Assembly: GCA_949357655.1 (NCBI GenBank)
Contig: CASHTG010000006.1
Coordinates: 744,001 to 808,000, forward strand
Length of the DNA stretch: 64,000 nucleotides
Direction of reading: 5' to 3'
From: Parascedosporium putredinis
Lineage: Eukaryota > Ascomycota > Sordariomycetes > Microascales > Microascaceae
This document shows positions 11,539 through 23,708 of the stretch, piece by piece (position 1 is the stretch's first letter; every line of letters starts with the position of its first letter). The position numbers were made by a program, and so were the translations under genes. The notes under the pieces are model-generated. The model did not search any database and was not told the DNA's origin. It was given only the letters and a program-made list of their open reading frames with translations.

Positions 11539-13987
11539 ATGTCGTGGCGAAACCAAGGAATTACAGGCTCTAACAACATCCCTTTGGGGAAGCGTCGCTT
11601 CGGCGGCGATGAGGATGCGACGCCACCTGCCGAAGATATCGACATGGGCCATAAGCGAGGCCGAAGCCCTGAGCCAAGTAAGTCTCGTCCGTCATCCGCG
11701 CGTGGAGGGCAAAGGGAGAGCCCCATGGCTTTTCTCTCCTCTGCGATCGCAAGTCTCTCGGGAAACCACATCCTAACCGATCTTTGAATTTAGGGAGCGA
11801 AGCCGACGGACCGAAGCGCCGCAAGAAGCGAAACCGATGGGGTGATGCCTCAGAGAACAAAGCCGCCGGCCTAATGGGCCTCCCCACTGCCATCATGGCA
11901 AACATGACGAGCGAGCAACTTGAGGCATATACACTTCATTTGCGAATCGAAGAGATCAGCCAAAAGCTTCGCATCGACGATGTCGTTCCTGCTGACGGTG
12001 ACAGGTATGCTCACTCCATTGAAACATGCCAAGAATGGGCGCTGACGTTTTATTTCCACGATAGGTCCCCTTCGCCCGCGCCTCAGTACGACAACCAAGG
12101 TCGTCGTATCAACACGAGGGAATACAGATACCGCAAGCGCCTGGAAGATGAGCGACACAAGCTCATCGAGAAGGCGATGAAGACGATTCCTAACTACCAC
12201 CCGCCCCAGGACTATCGCAGACCGACCAAGACCCAAGAAAAGGTCTACGTGCCTGTCAACGATTATCCCGAGATTAACTTTAGTATGATTGCTAACCCTC
12301 TAACCCTCGTGACTAACCTGCCCCACCCTACCCTCTCGTCCCCCTCCCTCTCCTTTTGCTTTCCGTACCTTGTATCTTCCCGCCCCGTTTGGAATACGGC
12401 CAGATATCTTGCCATGCCGCCGCCCCTGTTTTCCCTCTGTGGTGTTGCGCGCGCTTTGTAACTGGTCCTATGCCGAAAATGGCTTCACTTAACATATTAT
12501 GCTCTGCCTACACATCGTATTCGAGACTAACACGTAGCTTTTCTCCCCCAAAGTTGGACTACTCATCGGCCCTCGTGGCAACACACTCAAGAAGATGGAA
12601 CAAGATTCAGGTGCCAAGATTGCCATCCGAGGTAAAGGCTCGGTCAAGGAAGGCAAGGGCAGGTCCGACGCCGCGCACTCCAGCAACCAGGAGGAGGATC
12701 TCCACTGTCTTGTCATGGCGGACACGGAGGAGAAGATTAACAAGGCCAAGAAGTTGATCCACAACGTCATCGAAACGGTATGGAAACTCCCCCTCTTTTC
12801 CCTCGCATTTTATCAAAGTCCTGGATACTAACTTTGTTTGTCTCCCCCTAGGCCGCGTCTATTCCTGAGGGTCAAAACGAGCTCAAGCGGAACCAACTAC
12901 GTGAGCTTGCTGCTCTTAACGGTACACTCCGTGATGACGAGAACCAGGCATGCCAGAACTGCGGTCGCATTGGTCATCGCAAGTACGATTGCCCGGACAA
13001 GCCCAACTACACGGCCAGCATTATCTGCCGTGTCTGCGGTAACGCTGGACACATGGCCCGCGATTGTCCTGACAGACAAAAGGGTGCCAGCTGGCGCAAT
13101 GATAATGGCCAAGGTCGTGGTGGCAACGGCGGTGGCCGCGGTGGCGACGCCGTTGACCGCGAGTACGAGGTATGTTTTTATCCCCACCTTTTTCTCTTCG
13201 CCAGCCCCTGGCTGGGGTGGTGAGGCCATTTTCTTAAGGACGACTGCTGACTCGATGGATAGCAACTTATGCAAGAACTCGGCGGTGGCTCTGGCCCCCT
13301 GCCAGGATTGAGGCTGGCCCTGGCTCGAGCAACGGTGGCCCATCAGATAATGCCAAGCCATGGCAACGGGGACCTCCGGCCAGCGGCGGGCCGACTGGTG
13401 GCCCTGCTCCTTGGCGCACACGGCGCGACAATAACGACTTTGGAGACGGTGGTGGTGGCGGTGGTGGCGGCGGCGGCGGTGGTGGTGGTGGTGCCGCTCC
13501 CTGGGCCCGTGACCGTGAGCGGGATAGGGACCGAGGCGACCGTGGCGATCATCGTGGTGACTACCGCGGTGATCGCGGGGATCGTGGTGACCGCGGTGAC
13601 CGGGATCGAGGCCGCCGTGACGACTACAACAACGGTGGTGGTTACGGCGGCTACGGTGGCCGCGGCGGTGGCGACCAGTACTCTGGCCATGGCAACGCCT
13701 ACGGCCAGAGTGCCGCTGCCCCCGGCGCCGCCCCTTGGCAACAGGCTCCTGGAACGGCCCACGGTGGTTACAGCGGTTATCCTGGCTACGGTGGCTATGG
13801 CGCACCTCCAGGAATGCCTGGCGCACCTCCCGGGCTGCCCCCGCCTCCTCCCCCGGTGGCCCCCGTCTGGCATCAATGCTCTTATTCAAGAGTACTCTGG
13901 AGGAGTCCCCCTCCACCCTCCGCCATCTGGTGAAGCGCCGCCTCCTCCCCGAGCGATCAACCTCCTCCGCCCCCTCCTCCTGCCTAA
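11539..13987 (+). CDS. MSL5: Branchpoint-bridging protein (splicing factor 1)
   Basis: This is the splicing factor that binds the intron branch point during early spliceosome assembly. Exons: 11539-11677, 11794-12004, 12065-12282, 12554-12777, 12852-13169 and 13263-13987. Start MSWRNQGITGSNNIPLGKRR. The order is: U2AF-binding-type basic patch (KRRKKRNRWGD), helix-hairpin region, KH/QUA2 RNA-binding domain with loop IGPRG (near residue 195), and two CCHC zinc knuckles (CQNCGRIGHRKYDC and CRVCGNAGHMARDC). The tail is rich in Gly, Arg-Asp-Arg-Gly and Pro. Four single C losses in the last exon (near 13302, 13856, 13865 and 13952) must be allowed to keep the tail in frame, giving 612 residues that end at the TAA at 13985. 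Nuclear location is expected from the family. Confidence 0.95.
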
Positions 13988-16412
13988 GTGGATGACCGAG
14001 TCCTGAGCCGAAGATTTGCAAGGCTTTCTTGTTCAGAAAGCTACAGCCCACTCAATCTGCTCGAATCTTTGTCCAAACTCGGAAGGATGACAACTAACAA
14101 ATGATATTCTCCCCGGCCGGCTCTCCTTTCCCTAACGTTTGCATTTTTCTTGTCCTGTTTTACCATCCGAGTTGCGTTTGAAAACCAAAAGTTGCATGGC
14201 GCCTTTCGATTCCAGCGGGGAGATTCTCGTCGACATGTACGTCGAGGCGAGAAAGGAGCTACTAACTCAAACTGACTGTTGCATTTCTGGCTCAATCTGT
14301 AAACCTAGGCCTTCATCGGCCAATGTTTTTATTTTCTGCTCACCCACAGGTTCTTTGAGACGATCGTGCCGAAGGCGCAGATGCTTTATGGGTCGGCATC
14401 AGTCCGCCGCGCGTAATAGTATCGGCAACAACTGAAAATACAGACCGTGTACTTATACTAGCCCCTGTTTTAAGAGGGGATGGCTGTGGCCAAAATGCCA
14501 TGTGATCCGACTGTTTTGTTAGCGATCGTAGTGGCAATCACGTAGTAATCCCAGAATGATCAAGAGCTTCCCTTTTCGCCTTTCCCCTTCTTTTGCCGTA
14601 GGACCACTGCGAATTGAGGCCCATCGTACCATTTTTGGGGCCTGGAGGGCGTTTCTTGCGCCGGCTCCAGGTTGCGAACAAACCAAGGTCGGATACATGG
14701 GAGATGAAGCCGCGAGGTCAGGCAGTTGTCAGGCTCGCTTACTTTGGCCGTCGTTGTCTCCAAGCCACGCTAAGATGGCTTTTGGGGTAGCGTCTACCCC
14801 ACAGGTGCTGGACTAGGCTTAGCCAACTCTTGGGCTTTAGTGCCGGTTACAATAATGGTGGGGTGGGTGGCAGGAAGCATCGTGTGCGCCAGAGTAGCTT
14901 GGCCCGCCGTCGGACAATATTCAGCATCAGATGGGCTGGGGCGGATGAATCCGCCATAAGGTCTGGAATGCTTCAATTCGATGGTTGCGGCCGGAGTCGG
15001 GTTTCCGCGATCAGGGACGACTCGTGGCTCGTTCGCCATTCTAGTTAGTACATGTAGGTCTCAGAACCTGAGATGGCGGAAACTCGCTACCGAGGAGAGG
15101 TTCGCGGACTACATGTAGGCATAGAGATGCCGTTTGGTGGGCTATATTGTGGGATCCCCATGTTTTTCTCCCCACCTTGCGGCCACTCGCTTTGGATGCA
15201 AGGAATCACTGGAGGGTCAGCTCCGTCTCTCGCCGAGTGTTCTTTCATATTTTCTCTCCTCCTCCTTCTCTTCCAATGCCAAGGGGCTATCATGGAGACA
15301 TCAAATTCAGTCGGAGCTTAGCCTAGTGGGAACCGGACTCGGGGATAGAAGCGCAGACGCCATCCTCGCGACACATGCAATATCTCTATGAATCGGCCGG
15401 CGACGAAGTGAAAGTGGGGGCCTCTGGCCTGGTCCGCCCCTTCCTTCCTCTTGGAGGCTCTTTGATCGTGCGTTTTCTCGCCCCAAAAGCCGATAGCTTC
15501 AACCTTGATTTGATGGAGACTTACGCGTAGTGCCCCATAATCCTCTTTTTCTCCAAGGGCCGAATAAGGCCGTTTTTTTATTCCCCTTCCTCATTGGGAC
15601 GTTGAATGTCCGGACCGGATTCGTTAGACACAAGCTCCAGCTGATGCTGCTGATGTGGGATTTAGCTCGCTTCAACAATCATACTTTTCTTGTCTCTTGG
15701 GGTTTCCACTCCCGCAGCACCGTTGAGGAATTGAATTTGAAAGAGCAAGGTTCGGTACCTACGAGTATTAAAATCAAGGCCCTTTCCCCCGTTTCTAGTC
15801 CCCGTCTCCTACTATGTGTCGTTATCAATGAAAAAGAAAAAAACCTGAAGAGTTGAAAGCTGGCTTGGAAATTTGAACAAAAGCCTGGTAATCGCTGCTC
15901 TCACCCGCATCTCGCCCATCCCTCCCTGCCGCTGAAGCCGACCAACCCCGCCACAGAGCCAGGGGATCTCCCCCAAACACTCATCTACTCGGCTTATTAC
16001 GTGCAGCAAGTGGGTGTGGGAAAGCTTGGAGCTCCAAGCTCAAACTCCGCTGATCTCGCATCAGCGTTGGAATCGCCCACGCATCCGCAGCGCATCTCCC
16101 CTCACTTATCTCGGGGCCCTCGCAGCCTTGTTTTAATTCTTTGTCTTTCTTCTTTTTTTTTCATCCACCCTATCTTGCAAATTTCACCTCCTTCCCTTTC
16201 GCACGTAGGGATCTTGTCTTTTCCCCCTCCCCCTTTACCTTTTCTATCTACTTCCTCTTCGACTTCGCCCTTCCCGCCCGTTCGTCGGGTGACCATCTTC
16301 TGATCTGGCTTCGACGTCCGCGTAGACGTGGGCGATCATCGCTCGAGCAAGCTATTAGCGCAGGGGAAAGACGGGTGCTAAAAGGGGAAAAGAAATCGAG
16401 AAAAAGCACAGG
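13988..16412. other. Intergenic, BBP 3' flank and PFF1-like promoter
   Basis: No gene was recognised in about 2.4 kb. The last 270 bp (16140-16270) are a pyrimidine-rich tract on the + strand, as is common in fungal promoters and 5' leaders, and precede the protease start at 16413. The frames of 60-110 codons here show no family motif. Confidence 0.45.
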
Positions 16413-19400
16413 ATGAAGTGGTACAACCCCTTCGCGTTCCGTCCGGCACAGGTCACCTTTTGGACGACTCTGCTGTATATCGCGATTGGAGTCTCTATCA
16501 TCTACGTTCAGGAGACGGTCCCACCTGCCCCCGAAGACCCACGCCCCTTACCCGGCGTGGACCTAGATGATGCGTGGGCCGACTTGACGACCATTACCAA
16601 GGCTTTCCACCCTTACAATAGTAGGTTCAACGAAGATGTGAGGGACTACATCGTGGAGAGGCTACAGGAGATCTTGAACGCAAACGGCGTGCGGTGGACG
16701 TCTGAGCTGTCGTGGCATAGTATCTCGTGAGTTTCCTACCTTCCTCACCTTTCTCGTAATCCGCTCAGGATACCTGGTTGCTCAGCTGCCCCCAGCTTGC
16801 AGCCTTTTCTTTCCCGCTCATGGGCGATATGCTAACACGGGACCAAAAATAGGGCATCAAACAAGAAGTTCGCCGAGGCCAACGCTCTCTCCGAGAAGAA
16901 CGCCAAGGCCGTCATCTTCAATGACTTGGTGTCCAATGTCACGGCTACGCTAGGTAGGAGCAGCAGCGCGGCTAACGTGGATCCAACCTGCGGTTTGGGA
17001 ACCTACTTTGAGGGGTCCAACATCATCGTTTACATACGTGGCACCGACGACGATGAAGGCGAGTGGTGGAAGAAGGCGCCTCACGAGTGGTCGGCTAAGC
17101 ACCACGGTGTCCTAGTGAATGCGCATTTTGATTCGTAAGTGGATGTCTGCTATTCGTTCATGGAATCATGAGGCAACGGCAATTTAACGTTCTTTCTTCT
17201 CAAAAGGGTCTCTACTGGCTATGGAGCTACAGATGACGGCGTCGGCACCGTGTCTATCATGCAGATGATCGGCTACTTTACCGCCCCTGGGAACCAGCCC
17301 AAACACGGCATCATCGCCCTCTTGAACAACGGCGAAGAGGAGTACTTGTGGGGCTCCCGCGCCTTTGGCGCCAACCCCGTCGCGCCCTTTGTCCACACCT
17401 TCTTGAATCTCGAGGGCGCCGGTGCCGGCGGCCGTGCCGTGCTCTTCCGATCGACCGATCTCGAGGTAACCAAGGCCTACGCCCAGTCCCCTAGCCCCTT
17501 TGGCACCGTCGTTGGCTCCGATAGCTTCGCTCTCGGCCTCATCAAGAGCCAGACGGACTACATCGTCTTCAACGAGGCCTATGGCGCGCGGGGGCTCGAC
17601 GTGGCCTTCTACGAGCCCAGAAGCATGTACCATACCATGCAGGACGACACCCGCCACACCTCGCGCGCCAGCCTGTGGCACATGTTCTCCGCCACCCTCA
17701 GGACCATGGAGTACCTCTCAGGCGAGGCCGGAGACCAGTTCGTCGGCCCCCGCCCAGATAAGGACGTCGGCAAGGTCCAAAACGGCCACGGCAGCGACGG
17801 CGTATGGTTCGATTTCGCTGGCCTGTGCTTCGCCCTCGTCGGTTTGCGGACCTTTTTCGCCTGGTCCTTGACTCTGCTCATCACCTCTCCCCTCTCCCTT
17901 ATCCTTGTCTCGTGGATCCTCACCAAGAACGACAAGTATTACTTCTTCTCCAGCAAGGTCTCTTCCCACGATAGCGTTGGTGGCAGTGATTCTGCCGCCA
18001 TCAATGGCTGGCGCGGTTTCTTCCGGTTCCCCCTCGCCATGATTGTGGCGAGCGGTGCGGTCGCCGGGTCGGCGCTGCTGTTGAGAAAGTTTAACCCGTT
18101 GATTGTGTACAGCAGCTCCTACGCTATGTAAGTGTCAGCTTTTCTTTTTCTCTATCTTTTAGCTTTTCCCTTTTTTCGCCCATGAGGTGCTAATGGTGTG
18201 CTTTCTTCTCTTAGCTGGGCTTTGATGTCTTCGCTATTTTACTTCTCGCTGTGGGTGATCATGCGGGGTGCCAACGCCATGCGGCCCAGTGCCCTCCACC
18301 GCGGCTACGTCTTCATCTGGCTCTTCACCATCACCTGGACTCTGCTCATCGGAGTCACCGTGCTTCAGGACAGGCTCCGCATTGCAGCGGGCTACCCCTT
18401 TGTCATTCTACACGCCTCCACTTCCCTCTGCCTCCTCATCTCCCTGTGCGAGCTCTTTGCCCTTCCGGCCAAGAAGGATTTCTCCCGTTGGTCTCAGGTG
18501 CCCCCTGCTAGCGCCGCCTCTGTTATCTCGAGGGAGTCAATCCACTCGCGCGACCGTCTGAGCGAGGTCAACGGCGCGTCGTCTTCCAAGGCGCCTATCG
18601 ATGATGACCGCGAGTCTTCTGATGAGAGGACGCCGCTCATCATCAGTCGAAGCACAACCCGAAGCGACAATGTCGGCCGCACTGCCTTCTCCACCAACTA
18701 CCGTCGCTCCCTCGGTTCAATCGCCGACGAGATCCACGGCCATGCTGAAAGGCCCGGCCCCAACGGCGTTGAGCCCTTCCATCTTGAGCAAGAGTGGTCG
18801 GCCCAGCTGCCAAGCTGGACCTGGCTGCTCCAGCTTCTCATCCTCGGACCCTCCACCGCCTGGTTCTTTGGCCAACTTGGCCTGTATCTGACCGCGGCCC
18901 TCTCCGCAACGGGTGCTGATGGTTCTTCTCTTTTGGTCCCCTACGCGGCCATCGGCCTGTTCGTGGTCCTTTCCTTCCTCCCCGTTACCCCTTTCATCCA
19001 CCGCGTCCCCCACCAGCTGCCTCTCCTCTTCTTGGGCATTTTCGTCGGTACCCTCTTTTACTCCCTCGTCGCCTTCCCCTTTTCACACAACAGCACCTAC
19101 AAGATTCTGTTCCAGCAGACCCTAGATCTTGACACGGGCGCCTCTACTATCGCTATTGACGGGCTCGAAGAGTTTGTCCGGCCTATAATTGCCGAGCTAC
19201 CGTCCGCCGCCAAGAAGGAGGTGACGTGCAAACCCTCGACCCATCATATGCTTACCACGTGTTCTTATGACGCCTCCGCTGTGCTCCCCAACCTCCAGCC
19301 TGAGGTGGTCCTGCCGGCTGACACACCGCGCGAGAAGCGCTTCCGGAATCTTGTCTCCTTCAACGTAAGCCAGCCCGATGGGCCGCAGTCGAACCGGGCC

Positions 19401-19862
19401 GTGTTTGAGATTGACGCCGCCAACACCAAGACGTGCTTCCTTATTTTCCACAATAAACACGCCACCAAGTTCGAGGTCGAGGGTGGCACCGAGTGGGACC
19501 CTCGGTTCGGACCCTTCCACGACCATGGGCTCTGCCAAGTCCGTCTGTGGCGCCGCGATTGGAACAAGGTCTGGCGCGTTGCCGTGGAGTGGGACGACGT
19601 CCCAGAGTCCCTCGGCGGCGCCGAGCAGGAGCTGGGCGTTCCCGCTGAGATGGAGGTGGGCCATGACGGGGAACTACGCGTGCGGGGTGACAAGCATGCT
19701 AGCAACAGGCTGGAGGGTGAGGTCGCGTGCATGTGGGCCGACGCCAACGACCCCGAGATGATGCCGGCCTGGCATGAGGTCGTGCAATTCTCGCCCGTGT
19801 GGGTATCAGTGACCAAGGTTGGTGAAGGGCTCGTGGTGGGGACGAAGAAGTTTACAGTGTAA
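16413..19862 (+). CDS. PFF1: Vacuolar membrane M28 zinc metalloprotease
   Basis: Exons: 16413-16726, 16853-17134, 17207-18127 and 18215-19862. They splice to an intact 1,054-residue protein, the longest gene in the window without a frame break. A short cytosolic start (MKWYNPFAFRPAQ) and one membrane segment precede the M28 peptidase domain. Metal and catalytic signatures are HFDSVSTGYGATDDGVG (His and Asp ligands), NNGEEE (catalytic and ligand Glu) and a YHTMQDDTRH region with the last His. Then come several membrane spans from about residue 380 on, a Ser-rich cytosolic loop (near residues 580-660), more spans, and a C-terminal lumenal domain. The layout matches yeast Pff1/FXNA-type vacuolar membrane proteases. 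The physiological substrate is unknown. Confidence 0.95.
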
Positions 19863-20150
19863 AGGGTGGTTTACCTCCAAATTATGAAGGGCGTGTTCTT
19901 CTTCTTTCTCTTTTTCTTCTTCTTCTCTTAGTTGTTTGGTATCTGTATATCCTTTCGGCTCCTGTATGGTCTCTTTTACCTTTTATTTTTTTTTTTTTAC
20001 CTTTTTCTCTTCCGGGTTGGTTCCCGGAATGTGCCGTTAATGAGGAAGGCTCACGTGTACGAAGGGTTCATCAAGGGACCAGTGGTTTATCAACCCATGA
20101 TATGGAGTATAAGGGGTTAGGTGCGTACTTAAATATTACGCCAGGTTGCT

Positions 20151-20955
20151 TCAGGGGTCGTTCTTGTAACTCGTCATTTGTGGGTATCTAGTTATAAATC
20201 TGATGGAATATATATATCGGGCTAGGGGCCCTTCAAAAGCAACAGGGCTTCTACATCCCTTACTCCTCCATTGGCTCTCCTTGACATGGGCAGCATCCTT
20301 GCCGCTAGTCTCGAGGAACGCTCTTCCCTTGGCCCAAAGCTCTGCCTCCATTTCCCTTTCGACGCGGTTCTTCCTGCTGTTGAGCCATCCGACATCCAGG
20401 TTACCAATAGTGCCGGCAGCGGTGGGGTTGAGTGAGGAAGCGGGACCGGCCTCATCATCAGCAGCGAGGGCGGCAGCGTTGGCACGATCGTTGGCCAGGT
20501 CAATGATGCCGGCCTCCTCGAGGCCGAGGATCTGGCGCTTCATGTGGACATCGACGGTGTGTAGGGTGGTCATGAATGCGTCCATGGAGTCCTGAAAAGT
20601 CTGCTTCTGGGTGGAGAGCGGGACGGTGGAGGAAGGGGTGAGGGCGCTGAGAGCAGAGGCCGTGTGGGCCATGAGTTTGGATATGTTCTGGTGAAGGGGG
20701 CCACAGAGTACAAGAAACGCGAGGAAGGCGAGTTAGCGATATTATACAAAAAAAAAAAAGAAGATAAAAAGCTAGATGTCATGAGAGCCCACCACAACGG
20801 CTTGCATTGTAGTCTGACCTCTCGTGGTTTTAGGAAGGGTAATTGGTGTTTACCTTGTCAATCTCGCCAAGTTGCTGGATGCGCTCGGCGACGGTAAAGG
20901 GCTTGAAGGAGTCGGCGGTGGTATCCATCACCATTGGATCCGGGTTGGAATCCAT
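20151..20955 (-). CDS. MED11: Mediator complex subunit 11
   Basis: Exon 1 (20955-20854) encodes 34 residues beginning MDSNPDPMVMDTTADSFKPF and including FTVAERIQQLGEIDK. Exon 2 runs from 20687 and encodes NISKLMAHTASALSALTP. These match the start of fungal MED11, a small helical head-module subunit that pairs with MED22 and links Mediator to TFIIH and RNA polymerase II. The intron is 20688-20853. The end is uncertain. The open frame reads to 20151, but the last 35 residues look unlike a MED11 tail, and one lost base would instead give a stop near 20222. The gene lies head-to-head with TAF5, about 755 bp apart. Confidence 0.85.
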
Positions 20956-21709
20956 TGTCCTGGCGTCTGAGATGAAGGCACCTTTTGATTTTTATGAGAC
21001 GGCATATGAGTTTACGGGTTCGGGATGGGAATCGACCGAGTGGACCCGAGAATGGATCTTTATACGGGTGCGTTTTCGTGAGATTTCATGGATCAATGAT
21101 GGGTGGCTCATGGGAAGCTGCCATTGAGTCCCCGGCTTTTCTAAGGGTCATGGTGGGGGCGGGTCACAGGAAGCTATGAGCTTGGTCTCTCCAGCAAGTA
21201 TTATGTACTATTGATGCACGCTACAATGTGGCGCGCCGTGCTGGCACTCAAGCGCCCCGTGTAGTCGTATCACGTGACAACGCACCTCTGGAACTTGAAC
21301 GGCCGCGGCCCTGCGCTCGGTGCTGGTCGTCGATGGTGGTAACCATTGCTAGGAGCTGCTATTGAATTGTTATGCGCGGCTGGTTCATCCTCTCGGCTTC
21401 TCAGGTCAGCCTTGCCTCAAGACCTCACCACCATCCACCTCCGTCAGCCACCCCAGTCAGAAATTCATCGAGGCCTCATAACACAACTTCGGAATTTTTC
21501 ATCCCGCCTCATTCCTCGTCATCAAGCAACCCTTCTAGAGGGTGTTCTCTTCCTAAAGTTGTGCCAATTCTCCGCATTTCTACCAGGGACTGGCCCTTCG
21601 CGCACGACGCGCTCCCTTGTCAAGGGGTGGCCTTGGACTCTTAGCTTTATTCCCGCCTGTTTTAATACATCTCCAATCGGCAAATCCCGAAACAACAAAA
21701 AACAATAAA
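20956..21709. promoter_or_regulatory. Shared divergent promoter of MED11 and TAF5
   Basis: This 754-bp interval separates the start codons of two genes transcribed away from each other, both encoding RNA polymerase II machinery. It contains one palindromic E-box (TCACGTGA, 21270-21277) near the middle. No other gene was recognised. Co-regulation is inferred from geometry only. Confidence 0.55.
21270..21277. promoter_or_regulatory. Palindromic E-box TCACGTGA
   Basis: The 8-bp palindrome is the classic core for bHLH factors such as Cbf1 or USF-like proteins. It is placed about 315 bp upstream of MED11 and 435 bp upstream of TAF5. Binding is inferred. Confidence 0.45.
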
Positions 21710-23625
21710 ATGTCGACGACGGGCCAAGGTGCTCCGGCGGCCACGACGCCGGGGGTAGCTGCCGGTCAACCAGCACCGGGGCCTCCTCTCTCGAACCAGA
21801 ATCTGAATCAGATTGTAAGTTCTCTTACTGCTTCTTCTTCTTTCTATTTTTCCTGGGCCTGTTGTCCTGGTTTGCTTGAATTCTTGCACCTGTTACCTCC
21901 TCTCTTTGTGCTTTTGGAAAGGCCTGCTGGAGAGGGGTAATAGATCCATGATCTCTCCCAAGACCCTTAAAGTTGGGGGACCCTTGAGCTTTGTTGTTGA
22001 AGTTGATGCCATTGATTGCTCTAGAGATAGATGGACATATTTCCAGAAGTCTGGTTTTGTTCTTATTTGTCTTATAGCTTCGAAGGACACGCTAGATTGT
22101 GGTTATTTGTGGCTCTAGTGGGCAGGCCTATTCTTGCTCGCAAACTGACTACACTTTCCGTTCTGTGGATTTGCTCTAAGCTATACCAAAGGCTTTCTGC
22201 CTTTATCTAAAGGTGTGAATTAGGTAAGAGGGCTTCAAGATAGCAGAGAGCTTAGTGTTTGTGGAATAATTCAGTGTTGGGGGCTATAGGAGGAGAGAGG
22301 CTTATATCAAGTCATCCCTTCCTCAAAAATTACCTTCCAACTTCTTGGATAATGGAGCTATCTTTAGACAGTCACTCCTGATCTGGAATGAGTGCTTCAG
22401 ATTGAAAGTTTGGCGTACTTCTTCTGCTATCCACGCCGTTCTTTATGCCTCTTTCTATCTTTCCTTTTCTTCTCAGTTGTCGCCCTTTTTCTTCTTCCTT
22501 TTTTCTTTTTCTTTTCTCCAATCGAGATTGCTGCAGGATACCAAGTTACTAACTATGAAAACGTAGGTTACGGAATTCTTGCTGAAGAGGGGATACACCC
22601 GTACTGAGCTCGTGTTTAGAGATGAATCCAAGCACATCAATGAGGAGGGTAGGCCCATCCTCGATGACGCAGACATCTACGGGCCGCGGAAGTACATCAA
22701 GGCGTTCAAACTTCTAAAAGATTGGGTTGAGAACAGCCTCCAGATATACAAGGTACAGTTTGTAATAACGCACCCCTCCAAGAACTCTTTTTGTTGCTAA
22801 CTCTATGCCCAGTTTGAATTGGCCAAAATCCTTTGGCCTTTCTTCGTCTACTCGTGGATTGAGTTGATTGAGGTTGGCCAGCGAGACGTTGCTAAGCAGT
22901 TGCTCGAGGACGTTACCCCAAGCTTTGAGAAGCACCACATTGACGACATCAGAACATTTACCACAATCTCGATGCCTCAACATCTCAAGGAAAACCGCAT
23001 CACTAGTTTGTATAAGAATAACAAGTACCGTATCCCCTCAACCCCCATGTTGCAGGCGACCTTTTCCACTTCCTCGAGCGCGAGGACTCCAGCGGCGGTG
23101 CCTGTATCCGCTATATTCTGCAGACGCACTGCCAAATCGACTCGGCGGCTCGTGGCCCCATTACCCCCTTTAGTTTCGAGGCTATCTCGCGGCGAACGCA
23201 GGGTCGTGATTTGGAAGACGTTGATGCCCAGGAGGGTATCCCCGGTGTTAACATTGGCGTGTCGAATAAGGATATCCTTGATACCGTGGGAACCCTGACC
23301 CTCGGCCCCCTTCCCATGGAAGAAGGCCTGCGCGAGGACGTGCGCGCGGAGCTCGTTGAAGAAGATCAGCGCAAGCCTCCTCGGCCCGGCCAGCCGAGCT
23401 TGGTTGATGAGTTTGACCAAAGATCAAGCGCGAGGAGACGGACGACGCTCCCAACCGTGCAGATCTCCCTCTGCCACCCTCGCGCGCCCGCGACGTTATA
23501 ATGGAGATGCAGAAAGTGAGGGAGAACCGTGACCGCTTCAAGATTGAAGGGCGTACGGGCGGTATTGGGGTTGGCGTGAGTTGCTGCATGTTTACCTGGC
23601 ACAACACCCTCGGAAGGTTAGTCTC

Positions 23626-23708
<83 letters not shown>

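Noticed and set aside
12897..14051. Minus-strand frame of 384 codons with His/Arg-rich sequence
   Set aside because: Antisense shadow of the zinc-knuckle and Gly/Arg/Asp-rich tail of BBP.
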